A DNA stretch of 64,000 nt from contig CM065649.1 in the NCBI GenBank assembly GCA_033220425.1, positions 5,137,526 through 5,201,525 of the forward strand, read 5' to 3'. The DNA is from Lepraria neglecta (Eukaryota; Ascomycota; Lecanoromycetes; Lecanorales; Stereocaulaceae). The position numbers and the translations under genes are program-made. Below are positions 30,200 through 41,735 of the stretch, in pieces (within the stretch, counting starts at the first letter, position 1; the number at the start of each line of letters is the position of its first letter). The notes beneath the pieces were generated by a model that worked only from the letters and a program-made list of their open reading frames with translations, did not search any database and was not told the DNA's origin.

Positions 30200-33100
30200 T
30201 CTATATTAGGTCCCTCCTTTAGTTATAGAAATATATTTATATTCTTTCTATAGTTAGTAAAGAATAGGGTCAGTCCGGTTATATCTAACCGCTTATTATT
30301 ATACGCTAGTTATACTATTAGAAGTAGTAAAACCTAGTTATCCTACTTCTAGTTTATATAATATCTTAAATATACTTCTATTATCTAGTTTACACGTTCT
30401 ATTTATCTATTAGTCTATAGGTAATATACTATTAATATCCGAAGTTTAGTTCTAATTACTACTATAAGTGTTTTCTAGTAGTTAGAAGTAAATAACTTAT
30501 CTCTATTAGATATTATCGACTTTAGTATACTATAATCCCTTATTAACTTGTCGAGTAGTATAAAGGCTAACTAATCTACCTTATATATCTCTTTGAAAGG
30601 TATTATAATTATATACTTCGTAAGTTTATCTATAATAACTATAATTAAGTCGAAGGTATCCTATATAGCCGGATCTTTTAAAGGTGGTAGTTTAACTATA
30701 AAGTCTATTATAATATTATCCTATAGTGATTCTAGTATAGGAGCAAACTGTATTTATCTATACTTGGCGTATTATGCCGCCTTGTTCTACTAGCACTAGA
30801 TATATTTTTTAATATATTATTCAACGCGTATCCGAAGTCTCGGCGCTGCGTATACTCGTCCTAGGAGTTCTATAGTCTTGGCTACTCCTAGGTAACCTTG
30901 TAAAGGGTCGTTATAGTAATCCCTAATTACTTCCTCAACGTATTATTCAGGTAGATAAGCCCTCTCCTAGTATTTAAGTAATATAGTATCTAGCTAATCC
31001 TTCCTTGGGGTTGTTGCGAATATATCGTCTTCGTAGGCCTTTACGATCCTGTTAGTTATATTAGGTCCCGTTATACGAAGGGTTATAGCTAATACCTAGT
31101 ATAGTACTAATAATCCGTCCGCTTCTTTCTTTAGAATTAGTCGCTCTATAATATTCTTCTCTTCTATATAGTCTAATCGCCTACTAAGGGTATCTACTTA
31201 ACTATTATCCTTTCCTAGGGTATAGGTTATCTTGAATTTATATTAACCTAATAGTTCTAACTATCGAACTTATCTTCTATTTAGCTCCTTTATTATTATA
31301 AAGTTAAGAAGATTCTTATAATCTATAAAGATAGTTAGATCCGAGTAGCTCTCTGCGTATACTTACTAGTTCTAAAGTATATAAACTACGGTAAGTAGTT
31401 CCTTGTCGTATATATTATAGTTCTATTCTACTACTAATATCTTCCTTGAATAGTAGATAACTAGATACTACTTTTAGTCTTTTATTTAATATAGGTATAC
31501 TCTAATCGCAAGATCCGAGGTATCTATTTTAATATAGGCCGGTTCGTTAGCCTAAAAGGTACAGAGTACTAGTAGATCTATATATACTTTCTTTAACGTG
31601 TCGAATGATTTCTATTAGTCTTTTCCCTATATAAATCCGATATCCTTCTTCGTAATATCTATTAGAGATAGTACTTTCTTTAAGTAGCCCTCTATAAACT
31701 TCCTATTAAAGTTAGCAAATCCTAAGAAACTTTGTACTACTTTAATGTCCTATAGTATAGGCTATTTGGCGATAGCCTTGATCTTTTCTAGGCTTATACT
31801 AATACCTTTTATACTAACTATAAATCCTAGAAATTCTACCGATTCTCGATAAAATTCGTACTTTTCTAGTTTAAGAAGAAGTTTCGCTTATAATAGGTAT
31901 CTAAGGATATCCTATATATACTTAATATACTCTTTCTTATTCTTAGAATAAATTAGTATATTATCGAGGTACGCTATTGCTATTCGATCTAAGTATACTT
32001 ATATAATATTATTAATAAGTGCTTAGCAGGTTACTGGTACGTTAGTAAGTCTAAACGGTATTACTAAATACTTATAATGGCTATATCTCGTTCGGAAGGT
32101 AGTTTTCTATTCTTCGCCTTCTTTTATCTAAATTAAGTTATATACGCCTCTAAGATCCAGTTTAGTAAATATCTTTGCTTTACCGAGCCGATCCTATAGC
32201 TCTCCTATATTCGGTAATAGATATCTATTTTTAATAGTAATATCGTTTAACTTTCGATAGTCGACGTATAGTCTTAAGCTTCTATCCTTCTTTAGTGTAA
32301 AGAGGATAGGGTAACCTACTAGTAATTTAGATTCTCGAATAAATCCCTTCTTGAGGTTCTTATTAATATACCCGCGAAGTACCTTAAGTTCCTTTTCTAA
32401 TAATACGTAAATAGGTCTAAATATCGGCTATTTACCAGGTTTGAGTTCGATCTTATAATCCTATAGCTAGTACCTAGGTAATACTTCTATATTCGTCTCT
32501 TCCTTAAATAAGTATATCTACTTACTATACTCTTAAGGGACGGAGGGTATATTAGTTCCTCCCTTAACTCTTACTTCCTTATCCCGCTAACCTTTACTAG
32601 TAACTATAGAGTCGGACTACTATTTAGTACCGTCCTTATACGAAGCTAAGGTAATATATACCTTGACCGGTCTTCGGTTCGACTTCTTATCTACTATTAA
32701 ACGCCGCTGATACGTAGGTATAATCCTAGTAATATTACCGGATTAATCTATCTTAAGTACTCCTCGAGCCTAATCGATTATTAGGTTATACTTCTTTAAC
32801 TAAGATATTCCTAAAATTATATAATAGGTAGCTATCCTAATAACGTTAAAGGTAATCTCCTTATAGTAGCGCTAAATTATAATAGATAACGAAAGTATCT
32901 CTTCGTTTACCTTTCCTATTAATAGTATTAACCTATTAGCCATCTAGAGATTATACTACTACGACTTCTTTCGAGTTAGTATTCTAGTCGTCCGTACTAG
33001 ATCTTATAAGATAAAGTTTCTAGTAGCTCTAGAGTCTATTATTATAACGGTCCGCTGTCTATTAATAATTACCGGTATCTTTATATATATATCGTATTAC
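30200..33100 (-). pseudogene. Gypsy pol polyprotein: protease end, RT, RNase H, integrase
   Basis: In minus-strand order, the protease-RT linker (IILGISQLKKYN followed by IDQARGVLKI, about 32850-32750) leads to reverse transcriptase with AYLDNILIYSKNK (about 31985-31945; the second catalytic Asp now reads Asn). RNase H shows YTLGKDNS and VDTLSRR near 31220-31170. Integrase shows a zinc-binding CxxC-like segment (YIQCQQNKAA, about 30795), FDLIIVIIDKLTKYI near 30640 and the RTERVNQIIEVYLRYY block near 30400. The PR-RT-RH-IN order defines Ty3/Gypsy. Stops throughout make it inactive. Confidence 0.85.
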
Positions 33101-34888
33101 GCGGAACACAGATATTATTTAGGGGTTAATATATTGATCTCCTTATAGCTACCCCTGCTATAAGGGATTACTCTTTTCCCGCTTATAGGAGTAGGAACCC
33201 TACCTTTAACTTCGACTATATATACTTCTCGTAGTTATTATATAGACAGGCGTACTATTCTATTAAATAGTATTCTCTAGTACTTAGGTCATTATTTATT
33301 CGTAAATAACTCTCTTTAACTATTCCTTATTATATCCTAGGAAGTATTAGTATATTCTTTTCGTCGCGAGGTACTATAGATATCCGTTTTCCTTATATTC
33401 GTAGTAATAGCTATATCCGCAGGGTAGTATTCTTACTAGCCCCTTGGCTATATTCCTCGGCGTACTATACTATATATAGTAAAGCGATATATATTCTTCC
33501 TATAGTATACTCTTATAACCTTAGTGATTCCGATCTATCCGATAGTCTAGCTATATATATTCTTTAGAGCTTTCTTCTTCTTCCTTAGACGTAGTAGTTT
33601 CAGGTATTATCCTTCTTGGTAGTCGTATTTCTTCCTACTTAGCTTCTAATGTGCTAAGGGCTTCTTTCTACTCTAGATCTATTTTACTTTCTTCCTAATC
33701 CTACTTAGACTTTTCTTCTTAAGCCTTACTACTATCTTTAGTATTTAGGTTATTCCTATATTATTCCCTAATATATATATTGAACTTCCTTGTAAAGTCG
33801 TTATCGCCGTTTTTAGATTCTTTATCGAGTTCTTCTTATATTATCCTATTATACTAGGAACTAATATCTTCTTTAACTTTATCCTATACTAGTAGAATCT
33901 CCTTAGGCGTGCCGTCTATATTATCCTAGGTATATACTTTCTCTAGTATATTTAGCTGCGGTCGATATACTATATTTTTCGACTTATAGTCTCTAGTAAA
34001 GTAGCCCGGTTTACTATAGCTATAATACTTCAGTGTTTTCTTATTACCCCCTTACTACTTCTTGCCCCTAGCTGGCCCCCTAAAGGCCTATTTACCTTTC
34101 TTCTCCGTGAAGTCTAGTTCTATAGGCGTATACCTATAGGGGTCGTATTCTTTATATCCTGGGCGATAGCTCCTTAACTTAGCGAAAAAGCTTAAGTATC
34201 CTATTCCGCTGACTCCTCCGTTATACCTCTTCTCTATAGTCCTTTCGAATAGCTTATTATTAATTTCAATCGCTTCTTTAATTAGTTTATTAAGGGTATT
34301 AATAATAATCCCTAACCTTATAAGCTTATCTTTAATATTATCCTTAAGACCTCTCCGGTATATAGTTATTAATATATTATTATCCTAGTTAGTCTTTACT
34401 ATATATTACTAAAATTAAGTCGAGTACTCTAATACAGATTTCTTCTAGATTATATACTAGATAGTTTATATCGCTATATTAACTTCGTTTAACGGACCGA
34501 ATATATAGTAGATTTCGAGTCTAAATATAGCTATACTCTCTATCTATTATTTGATTTCGCTATCTTCGTTATTATCTTCTATATACTTCTTTAGGAATAG
34601 ATTAACCTACTTTTAGGCTCTTCTATATAAGTAAGTAATAGTAAAGGTAGAATATTATTATATAGATATAAGGTCTCCTTAGAACTTTAAGTAAAGTAAT
34701 ACGTAGGATAGCTATCCCTTAAGCTTATCTCTCTCTCTATAGTATAAGTCGGGCTAGGCTATCTTAATATATCTACTAAGTCCTTCGTTAATAGTTAGGT
34801 GTTATTATCCGCTTCCTCCTCCTAAGGAGCTTAGGGTAGGTACCCTAGGGTCTCTTAGTATAGCACTTATCCTTAAGGGTGCTTAAAG
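33100..34888 (-). pseudogene. Gypsy gag region
   Basis: This lies between the 5' LTR and pol on the minus strand. It is Glu/Lys-rich when read through stops, and a CxxC-like zinc knuckle region is plausible near 34010-34040 (SKTGYFTRD and CYS text). The call rests mainly on position. Confidence 0.5.
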
Positions 34889-35403
34889 TATTACGAACAC
34901 GTTGCGTGCTGTATATCGTATATAGATTAATTCTTAATAGGGATGGAGATATAACTAGACAAGAGTATAAAGCAGGCTTCAAGTGATACTAAGCGGGTCT
35001 AGTATATAATCAGATGATATATATTCAATGCCTAGCCTAAGAGATCTATCGCATGTAGTAGATACTAGATGAAAACAGAAGTTGAGCACGATACTCCAAG
35101 TGGTAAGCAGTGCTCCGCATATATAGACATACGAAATCCATGCCAAGCATTCTTGATCGCACTGATCGCACTGATCGGATCTGCGCTCATTGCGACCACT
35201 GCGCTTATCGCTTAACATGCCAAGCCTTCCTGATCGCACTGATCGCACTGATCGCATCTGCGCTCATTGCGACCACTGCGCTCATCGCTTAATATACTAA
35301 GCCTTCAGGGTCTGTCCGAGTCGGACACCGACTCGTCGACTCGAACCATGACGGGCGCTACGCTCCATGAGCGCATCCCTGATCATGTTTCCTGATCGTA
35401 ACA

Positions 35404-36420
35404 CCTAATCCTAATAGGGCAAAAGTTATTAAGGATTTAGTATATTAGTACTTCGGGGGCGGCTGCGGGGGTAGCTTTAGGGAACTCCGCAGGCAAAAAC
35501 ATATTTTTTAAGCTTTCCTTAGCTAAATCTCAGCCAAATTTTAAAATTCGAACCGCGTTGGAAAGCGCATGTTTGGTTCCAGAACTTATGAAATTATCTC
35601 GATATTATATAACGTATGTAGCGCGGGGTATCGCTGCGAAGAAGTTGCGGTGCGCATTCAACTTTCGATGTTCTAGGTCCGGGGGCGCCAAGCTCAATGC
35701 TTGGCATTTGCCACCGAGCTTGCGCTGCCCGCAAAACATGGCGAAAACGCTTCTTTTACTCATAAGTTTTGCGTAAATAGACCGATTTTGAAAATTCTGA
35801 CGGTGTTGGAAAGCGCATACTTGGCTCCAGAACCCATGAGATTATCTCGATATCATATGACGTATGTGGCGCGGGGTATTGCTACGAAGAAGTTGCGGTG
35901 CGCATTCAACTTTTGATGTTCCAGGGTCCGGGGGCGCCAAGCTTAATGCTTGGCATTTGCCACTGAGCTCGCGCTGCCAGCAAAACATGGCGAAAACGCA
36001 TCTTTTGCTCATAACTATTGCGTAAATGGGCCGATTCTAAAAATTATTGATGCGCAAGCAAGCTAATGATTAAGTCCAAAATTTATGAAATCATCTCGAT
36101 ATCATATGGCGTATGTGGCGCGGGGCATTGCTGCGAAGAAGTTGCGGTGCGTATTCAACTAAGCTTGCGCTGCCCGCAAAACATGGCGAAAACGCTTCTT
36201 TTACTCATAACTATTGCGTAAATGGGCCGATTCTAAAAATTATTGATGCGCAAGCAAGCTAATGATTGACTCCAAAACTTATGAAATTATCTCGATATCA
36301 TATAACGTATATAGCGCGGGGAAGTACTGCGAAGAAGTTGAGGTGCGAATTCAAGTTTTGGTAGTTAAAGGCGCTAGGCCGAAAAGCGTACTATCAGGGG
36401 GGTAGAATATAGGGCTATTC
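35404..36420 (+). repeat. Tandem repeat of about 248 bp, four diverged units
   Basis: Related units start near 35540, 35790, 36040 and 36235; the third is shortened to about 195 bp. Each holds ATTATCTCGATATCATAT, a GTGGCGCGGGG.ATTGCTGCGAAGAAG stretch and a CAAAACATGGCGAAAACGC stretch. In one frame, units 1 and 2 encode similar 45-residue segments ending KKLRCAFNF, so the repeat may come from a duplicated small coding unit. No full gene is supported. Confidence 0.65.
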
Positions 36421-36704
36421 TGATTGGCTGCAAGTGCGGAATTGCTCCGAATTGCCGTATAATCTATTATTAGAAGAAAGATATAAAATATTTATAATTC
36501 TATTATCTTTTAATCCATTTTTATATTTATAAAATATTAACTTTTTAATTTATTTATAAAGTTTAATATTTTAGAGCTTTAAATATTTTATATAATTAAG
36601 TCCTTTATTATAGTAATCAAAGAGTATATTAATATTAGTTTAAATCGAGAGAACGATATTTTTAATCTACTTTTAAAATACCTTCGCGGTAAAGTTATTA
36701 TATA
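36421..36704. repeat. AT-rich RIP-degraded spacer
   Basis: Almost entirely A/T with no frames of interest. It lies between the 248-bp array and the second copy of the 145-bp dispersed repeat. Confidence 0.5.
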
Positions 36705-36842
36705 GTACAAGTAAGTGCCCGTAATCTTCACAGAAGATTACCGTAAAAACTACTATATCTCGCTTATTTTATACTCGATTTAGAAAAGTTAAGCGGTATT
36801 AGAAATTCCTCTATATATAGTACATTTTATATATATAAAGCT
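36705..36842. repeat. 145-bp dispersed repeat, copy 2
   Basis: Second copy of 28465-28612. The sequence to the right differs from that next to copy 1, so this is a true dispersed element or element end, not part of one large duplication. Confidence 0.65.
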
Positions 36843-36939
36843 AAGCCCTCTAAAGTCTTGGGCAATTGGACTCTGCCCCCGCTCCTTTTCTCCCGAATCC
36901 GACTCAGGGGCTCGGTCGGGGGGAAATCCGACTCAGGGT

Positions 36940-37110
36940 CAGGCGGGAAATTCGACTGAGCCCCCCCGGCAATTAACCCGCCAAGTATTAATCCGACTGA
37001 GCCCCCCCGGCGATCGACCCGCCAAGTATTAATCCGACTGAGCCCCCCTGGCGATCGACCCGCCAAGCATTAATCCGACTGAACCTCTTACCCCCTACAG
37101 GCCATCTATA
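36940..37110. repeat. 41-bp tandem repeat, about four units
   Basis: A unit of roughly 41 bp (GACTGAGCCCCCCCGG then CGATCGACCCGCCAAG, ending TTAATCC) is repeated, the outer copies more diverged. It is C-rich on the + strand and lies in the presumed 5' region of gene A. Confidence 0.75.
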
Positions 37111-37222
37111 GATACCACCAATAGGGTAATTAGACTGAACCCCTCTCGACGCGGTTGACGGACCGATTATCAATGATCCTGAAACCCCCTCTCGTCCTAT
37201 CTTCGCGGACGCGTACGCGCGC

Positions 37223-37330
37223 GTTGATGTCCGCGTGCGCGTTGATGTCCGCGTGCGCGTTGATGTCCGCGTGCGCGTTGATGTCCGCGTGCGCGTTGAT
37301 GTCCGCGTGCGCGTTGATGTCCGCGTGCGC
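37223..37330 (+). repeat. 18-bp minisatellite, six perfect units
   Basis: GTTGATGTCCGCGTGCGC occurs six times in a row from 37223. In the frame that leads into the gene A zinc finger it would encode Ala-Leu-Met-Ser-Ala-Cys repeats when an upstream start is used. The gene can also start downstream at 37434, so the array may be untranslated. It is unmutated despite being CpG-rich and next to RIP-affected DNA, suggesting recent expansion. Confidence 0.85.
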
Positions 37331-37433
37331 GTTCGCGTCCGCGTCCGCGTGTCTAACAGTCTATCCGGCTATAGATAATAACTGTTTAATAAAGAGAGAT
37401 ACTGTTAGGGGAGAGTCTGTCTATCTAATAGAG

Positions 37434-40400
37434 ATGATGCCTGACGGAGTTATCGAATGTTTTGAATACTATACCCCGTTTCGCGTGGTGATTTGTACGC
37501 GCTGTCAAGGCGGTGTTCCTAACCCCGGGCTTAAGGCCCATCTGAAGCGCTTCCATCCGGACCTTCTAGCAAGCCGCCGTCAGGCCGTCTTATAGTATTT
37601 TACTAACGAGGTCTCTCTGGCGCTGAGCGAGGACCTGCTATCCCTGCTCCCGCGATCCCTGGACGCGCCTATCCCCTATATTCCCGTCTTCAAGGACGGA
37701 CTACGATGTCACCGGTGCGATTCGACCACCCCGCGTCCCTATATAGGCCGCTCCGAGGAGAATCTCAGAAGGCACTGCGGGAGCGCTCATAACTATACCA
37801 AGTACCGAGGACGGGGGCGGCCAAGCGTCGCTAGCGTCAGGAACCGAGGATCAGAATCAGATCCATGGCACCGCGATATTCGCTGCCAACGGCTATTCAC
37901 CGCGGGTACCGGCAGCTTCTTCCTAGAAATCATTGAACCTGCTACAACTGCAGCAGCGGCGGCTGCGGCTGCCCACCCTCCAGCTCAGAACCCGCCGGGT
38001 ATCCCCGCGGAGATCGAGATAGGTACCGAGACTGTATACACAGCGAGGATCCAGCAGCGCGTACGAACCCAGCTACAGACGATCGCGACGGCGCAGCAGC
38101 AGCAGGATCATCTAGGTATCCTCGCCCCGGCCGATCGGACCGAGGCGAATCCCTGGCTCCGGATCACGCGGTGGGCCGAATTCCTCAAGGGCTACGAGCT
38201 ACGGAAGATCCTGCCTCTGGTCGACCCCCTCGACCGACCGAGACGATCCTGCGCGAATTCAGCCAGAGCCTGGATCGGATTATCGAGGAAGCGCGCGCCT
38301 CGGTCCTGACGGAACGGATCAATATCTTCGATCAGACCATGATCAATATGTTTACCGACTACGCAACCAAGGCGGGACGACCGCTAACCACGCAGCTCCG
38401 AGAAGGGACGTACCGGGAGTACAAGAACGTATGGAAGCGCCTGCTGTGCTTCGTATATCGGTGCTTCTTATACCGGACCGCGGATCCTGAAGTCTGGACC
38501 GCTATTGCCGCCGTCGAGGATCTTGATACTGATAGTATATCGAGAGACGAGGCTAATCCGACCTTTCCGTTTATCCTGACGCGGAATTAGTATACCGGAC
38601 TACGGCGGAGTATCCGCGAGGCCTATACGCTGGTCGGGCTTCAGGGCCGAGAGGGCGTTACCGTAGAAGCGTTGAATGAGCGCCGTTAGAAGCTGGACCG
38701 AGTCCTCGCGCGGCTATGTATGGCGCTGCTGGAGCATATCCTGCCCCAGAGTATCTACCAGTCTACCGTCGTCGGGTTCCTAGCGATCCTAGGGATCGAC
38801 GAGAAGCAGGTACGGAGCTCCTCCCTCTCTTCCCTTCTCCTACTAACTAATCTCTACCGTTCCCCCTAACCCCCCGGCCCTGCTGATCCAAGCTCGATAG
38901 GGTCGTTTCTACGACGCCTGCAATTACACCCCAACCCTATCCGCCTTTGTCAAAATCACCTAGCTGCTTACTATTCAGGCGAGCGTCTACGCCGAGGAGG
39001 CCGGTAAGGTGGAGCACGCCGCTGATATGCTTCGCGCCTACCGCGCCCGCTGCCTGCTTCGGGACGGCCATACGCCGTTTGGCTGGATTCTCACCTTGCG
39101 CTCCCAGGGTAGACGGATTCGGAACAACACGACGAGTGCCGGCTATATCACGTGGGCGGATGATCGGTCTAGTCTCACCTTCAAAGATATCACCCTGGAT
39201 ATTAAAGCATTTCGGGGCTTTCTACATCAGCAAACGGAGGCCCTCTGCGCCGAGCTAAGCGAGCTCTGCCTACCGCAGCCGCACGAGCCGAGTATCCCAC
39301 GGTTCGATCTCGGTAAGCTGAGGGATAACCCCGCTAACGCTTAAACCGGCTGGTCCTTCCTGCAGGAGCCGCAGAACGATCTGGCTCGGTGGCAGGAGTG
39401 GCTTATTAATCGCGTGCTGGACCAGCGTATACTACGCGAGCAGTTCTTCCAGTTAGAGCGGCGCGTCGCCGGTCAGCCACCGAAGGATCCTTAATGGCAG
39501 GTAGCCCGCGTCCGACAGTATCTGGAGCTCCTTCGACGGTTTCTAACGCGGCTATCGATGCTAATCTTTATCCTCGGCGGGCAGCCCGCGAGGGGGACCG
39601 AGCTATTCAGTCTGCGATACCGCAACACCTTCTACGGCGGTTATCGAAACATCTATATCGAGCAGGGTCTGCTAGGATTTGTCACCCTGTACTATAAAGG
39701 CTACTCCATCGGCGGATCCCTGAAGATTATCTATCGATATTTACCCCCGGCGCTTAGCCAGGTCGTCGTTCAATACCTCGTCTTGGTTCTACCCTTCTCC
39801 CAGCAGCTCAGCCGTCTTGTCTATGATCAGCCTGAGGATTCGGCGTTCCTCTGGGCCAGGGCGGAGACGACGTGGGACCCGAGCCAGCTGTCCCACTTCC
39901 TGCGGCAGGAATCCGCGCGGGAGCTCCAGGTGCCGCTGGCGATCTCGTCCTGGCGCCATACCGCTATCGCTATCTCGCGCGAGTTCATCCCCAAGGGGAC
40001 GTATTTCGATCGCGAGGCCGACAGCGAGACGAGTCAAACCCTTGACCGGCAGGCTTGCCATTCGAATAACACGGCCGGTACGATATACGGGCGTCTGGTC
40101 CAGGACGGTGATGGGCAGATCAGGGAGTTTCGCGAGCGATATCGCCGGGTTAGCCTACTATGGCATACGCTCTAGCTGCAGGAGGCGCCCTCGGAGCCCT
40201 CGGAGCCCCCGGTGGAGGAGCAGCCAGCCGAGGAGCCCGCTCAACCATTACAGGAGGACCGAGGTGAAGATTCAGTAACTATTGGATCGGTAGGACGATC
40301 GGATAGCGTACCGCCTGGAGATGATTCAAATCTCTCGGCGGAGGGTCCTATAAGTACCGCCGACGGTAGGTCCTACTTCCCAGGTATAGACGGGTCTGAA

Positions 40401-40667
40401 CGTCTCGAGACAAGTCCTGAGCCCCGGGGTAGAAAACGACCCGCTCCGACGGATTCTCTCCCCCAGTTACGAGAGCCTGCGATAGAGCCAGCCGATCTCC
40501 CTCCGCCAACCGCCATATCAGCGCCGGCGACGCCGTCTCTACCGATAGACTTACAACAGCAGCAGCTCCTCCAGTAGCATTTACACCAGCAGTCACTCCT
40601 ATTTCAGCAGCATCAGCAACAGCAGCTACAGCTCCTTATTCAAATCATGCAGCATAGGAAGAGCTAG
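37434..40667 (+). pseudogene. Gene A: OrsD-type zinc fingers plus tyrosine-recombinase-like domain
   Basis: The frame from the ATG pair at 37434/37437 encodes two C2H2-like fingers of OrsD (DUF3505) type: VVICTRCQGGVPNPGLKAHL with RFH (37480-37550) and LRCHRCDS...NLRRHCGSAH (37700-37790). A Q/A-rich stretch, a long alpha-helical region and an intron (about 38809-38898) follow. The recombinase-like part has Arg in QPARGTELFSLRYRNT (39591), YYKGY (39696), SSWRHTAIAISREF (39946) and a Tyr in HSNNTAGTIYGRL (40084), placed like the Arg, Lys, Arg-His and Tyr of phage integrases. A Pro/Gln-rich tail ends at 40667. About eight TAG/TAA stops and one frame change near 38225 (C-run) inactivate it. It lacks the helicase that gene B carries. 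Confidence 0.7.
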
Positions 40668-40744
40668 TGTATCCTCCGTCTAGGAGGCGGTGAAATATAA
40701 CAGGAAGTAGTCTATATAGCCTATTTATCGATCCCCTCGTTTCC

Positions 40745-41375
40745 GCCGCCGCTATCTCGCCAAGGAGTGGTCCGTTTTTCAATCCGAGGATAGTATTAGA
40801 ACGGCCTCGATTAGCCGGTGCCAGAGGTAGCCGGCAAACCACTGCCGGGGCCACCCTTTACCTAGGACATCCAGGCAAAGCTCCTCAGCGGATTCTACAC
40901 TGGCTATCGACTTAGATCCCTCTCTATCTCGCCAAGGAGTGGTCCGTTTTTTAATCCGAGGACGAAATCAGAATGGCCTCGATTAGACGGTGCCAGGGGT
41001 AGCCGGTAAACCATTGCCGGGTCTACCCTTTACCTATAATATTAAGGTAAAGGTCCTCAGCGGATTCTACACTGGCTATCGACTTAGATCCCTCTCTATC
41101 TCGCCAAGGAGTGGTCCGTTTTCCAATCCGAGGACGGAATCAGAATCGCCTTAATTAGACAGTGCCAGAGGTGGCCGGTAAACCACTGCCGGGGCGACCC
41201 TTTATCTAGGACATACAGGTAAAGGTCCTCAGCGGATTCTGCACTGGCTATCGACTTAGATCCCTCTCTATCTCGCCAAGGAGTCGTCTGTTTTTTAATC
41301 TAAGGATAGAATTAGAATAGCCTCGAATAGATAGTACTAGAGGTAGCTACTAAACTATTGCCGAGGTTACCCTAT
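40745..41375 (+). repeat. 172-bp tandem array after gene A, about 3.6 units
   Basis: The marker TATCTCGCCAAGGAGTGGTCC recurs at 40753, 40925, 41097 and 41269, exactly 172 bp apart. Each unit also carries AATCCGAGGA, GCCGG.AAACCA.TGCCGGG (a small stem-forming element) and GTCCTCAGCGGATTC. The last unit is decayed. The same unit follows genes B and C. Confidence 0.92.
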
Positions 41376-41735
41376 CCCCCATCGGTAATGCTAGTGTTGG
41401 TTCACTGGAATTATTTCCTAGGGCTGGATTTTTACCGCGGCGCGCGGATTTTCCAGCACGGGGGGTTCCCTGGAATTGATTCCGACCCCTTCACTGGAAT
41501 TCCCTTTTGTGGTCGGATCCGGCGCAAACTTCAGGGCAGGCCAGGACGGTATCGAACCTGCCCGGTCGCTGAGTTAGAGAAGATTTGGCCTTTAGGGTAT
41601 GGTTAAGTAGTACGTGCAAAGTATCGAGTCGAGGTAGAAGGATCGGCCGCTTAGGCGCGCGCCGCCGCCCCCCTCATACCGGGCCGGATCCCGCTTGATT
41701 CATCCAACATTCATCTAACGTCTATCGAATATCGA
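41376..41735 (+). promoter_or_regulatory. Presumed promoter region of gene B
   Basis: About 360 bp of normal GC separates the array from gene B. It contains repeated CTGGAATT motifs (near 41406, 41469 and 41493), two of them as TTCACTGGAATT, that could be protein-binding sites. Function is inferred only from position. Confidence 0.4.

Larger units (their letters stand above)
28613..35403 (-). mobile_element. Ty3/Gypsy LTR retrotransposon, RIP-degraded
   Basis: Two direct repeats of 515 bp (28613-29127 and 34889-35403) bracket 5.8 kb. Undamaged ends read TGTTACGA...TCGTAACA, an inverted-repeat LTR terminus. The flanking 5-bp duplication is TCTAA on the left and CCTAA on the right, differing by one C-to-T change. 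The coding strand is minus, so the 34889-35403 LTR is the 5' LTR. TpA richness and dense TAG/TAA stops show RIP. Each LTR contains a short tandem array of GATCGCACT-type units (about 28877-28905 and 35155-35180). Confidence 0.92.
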
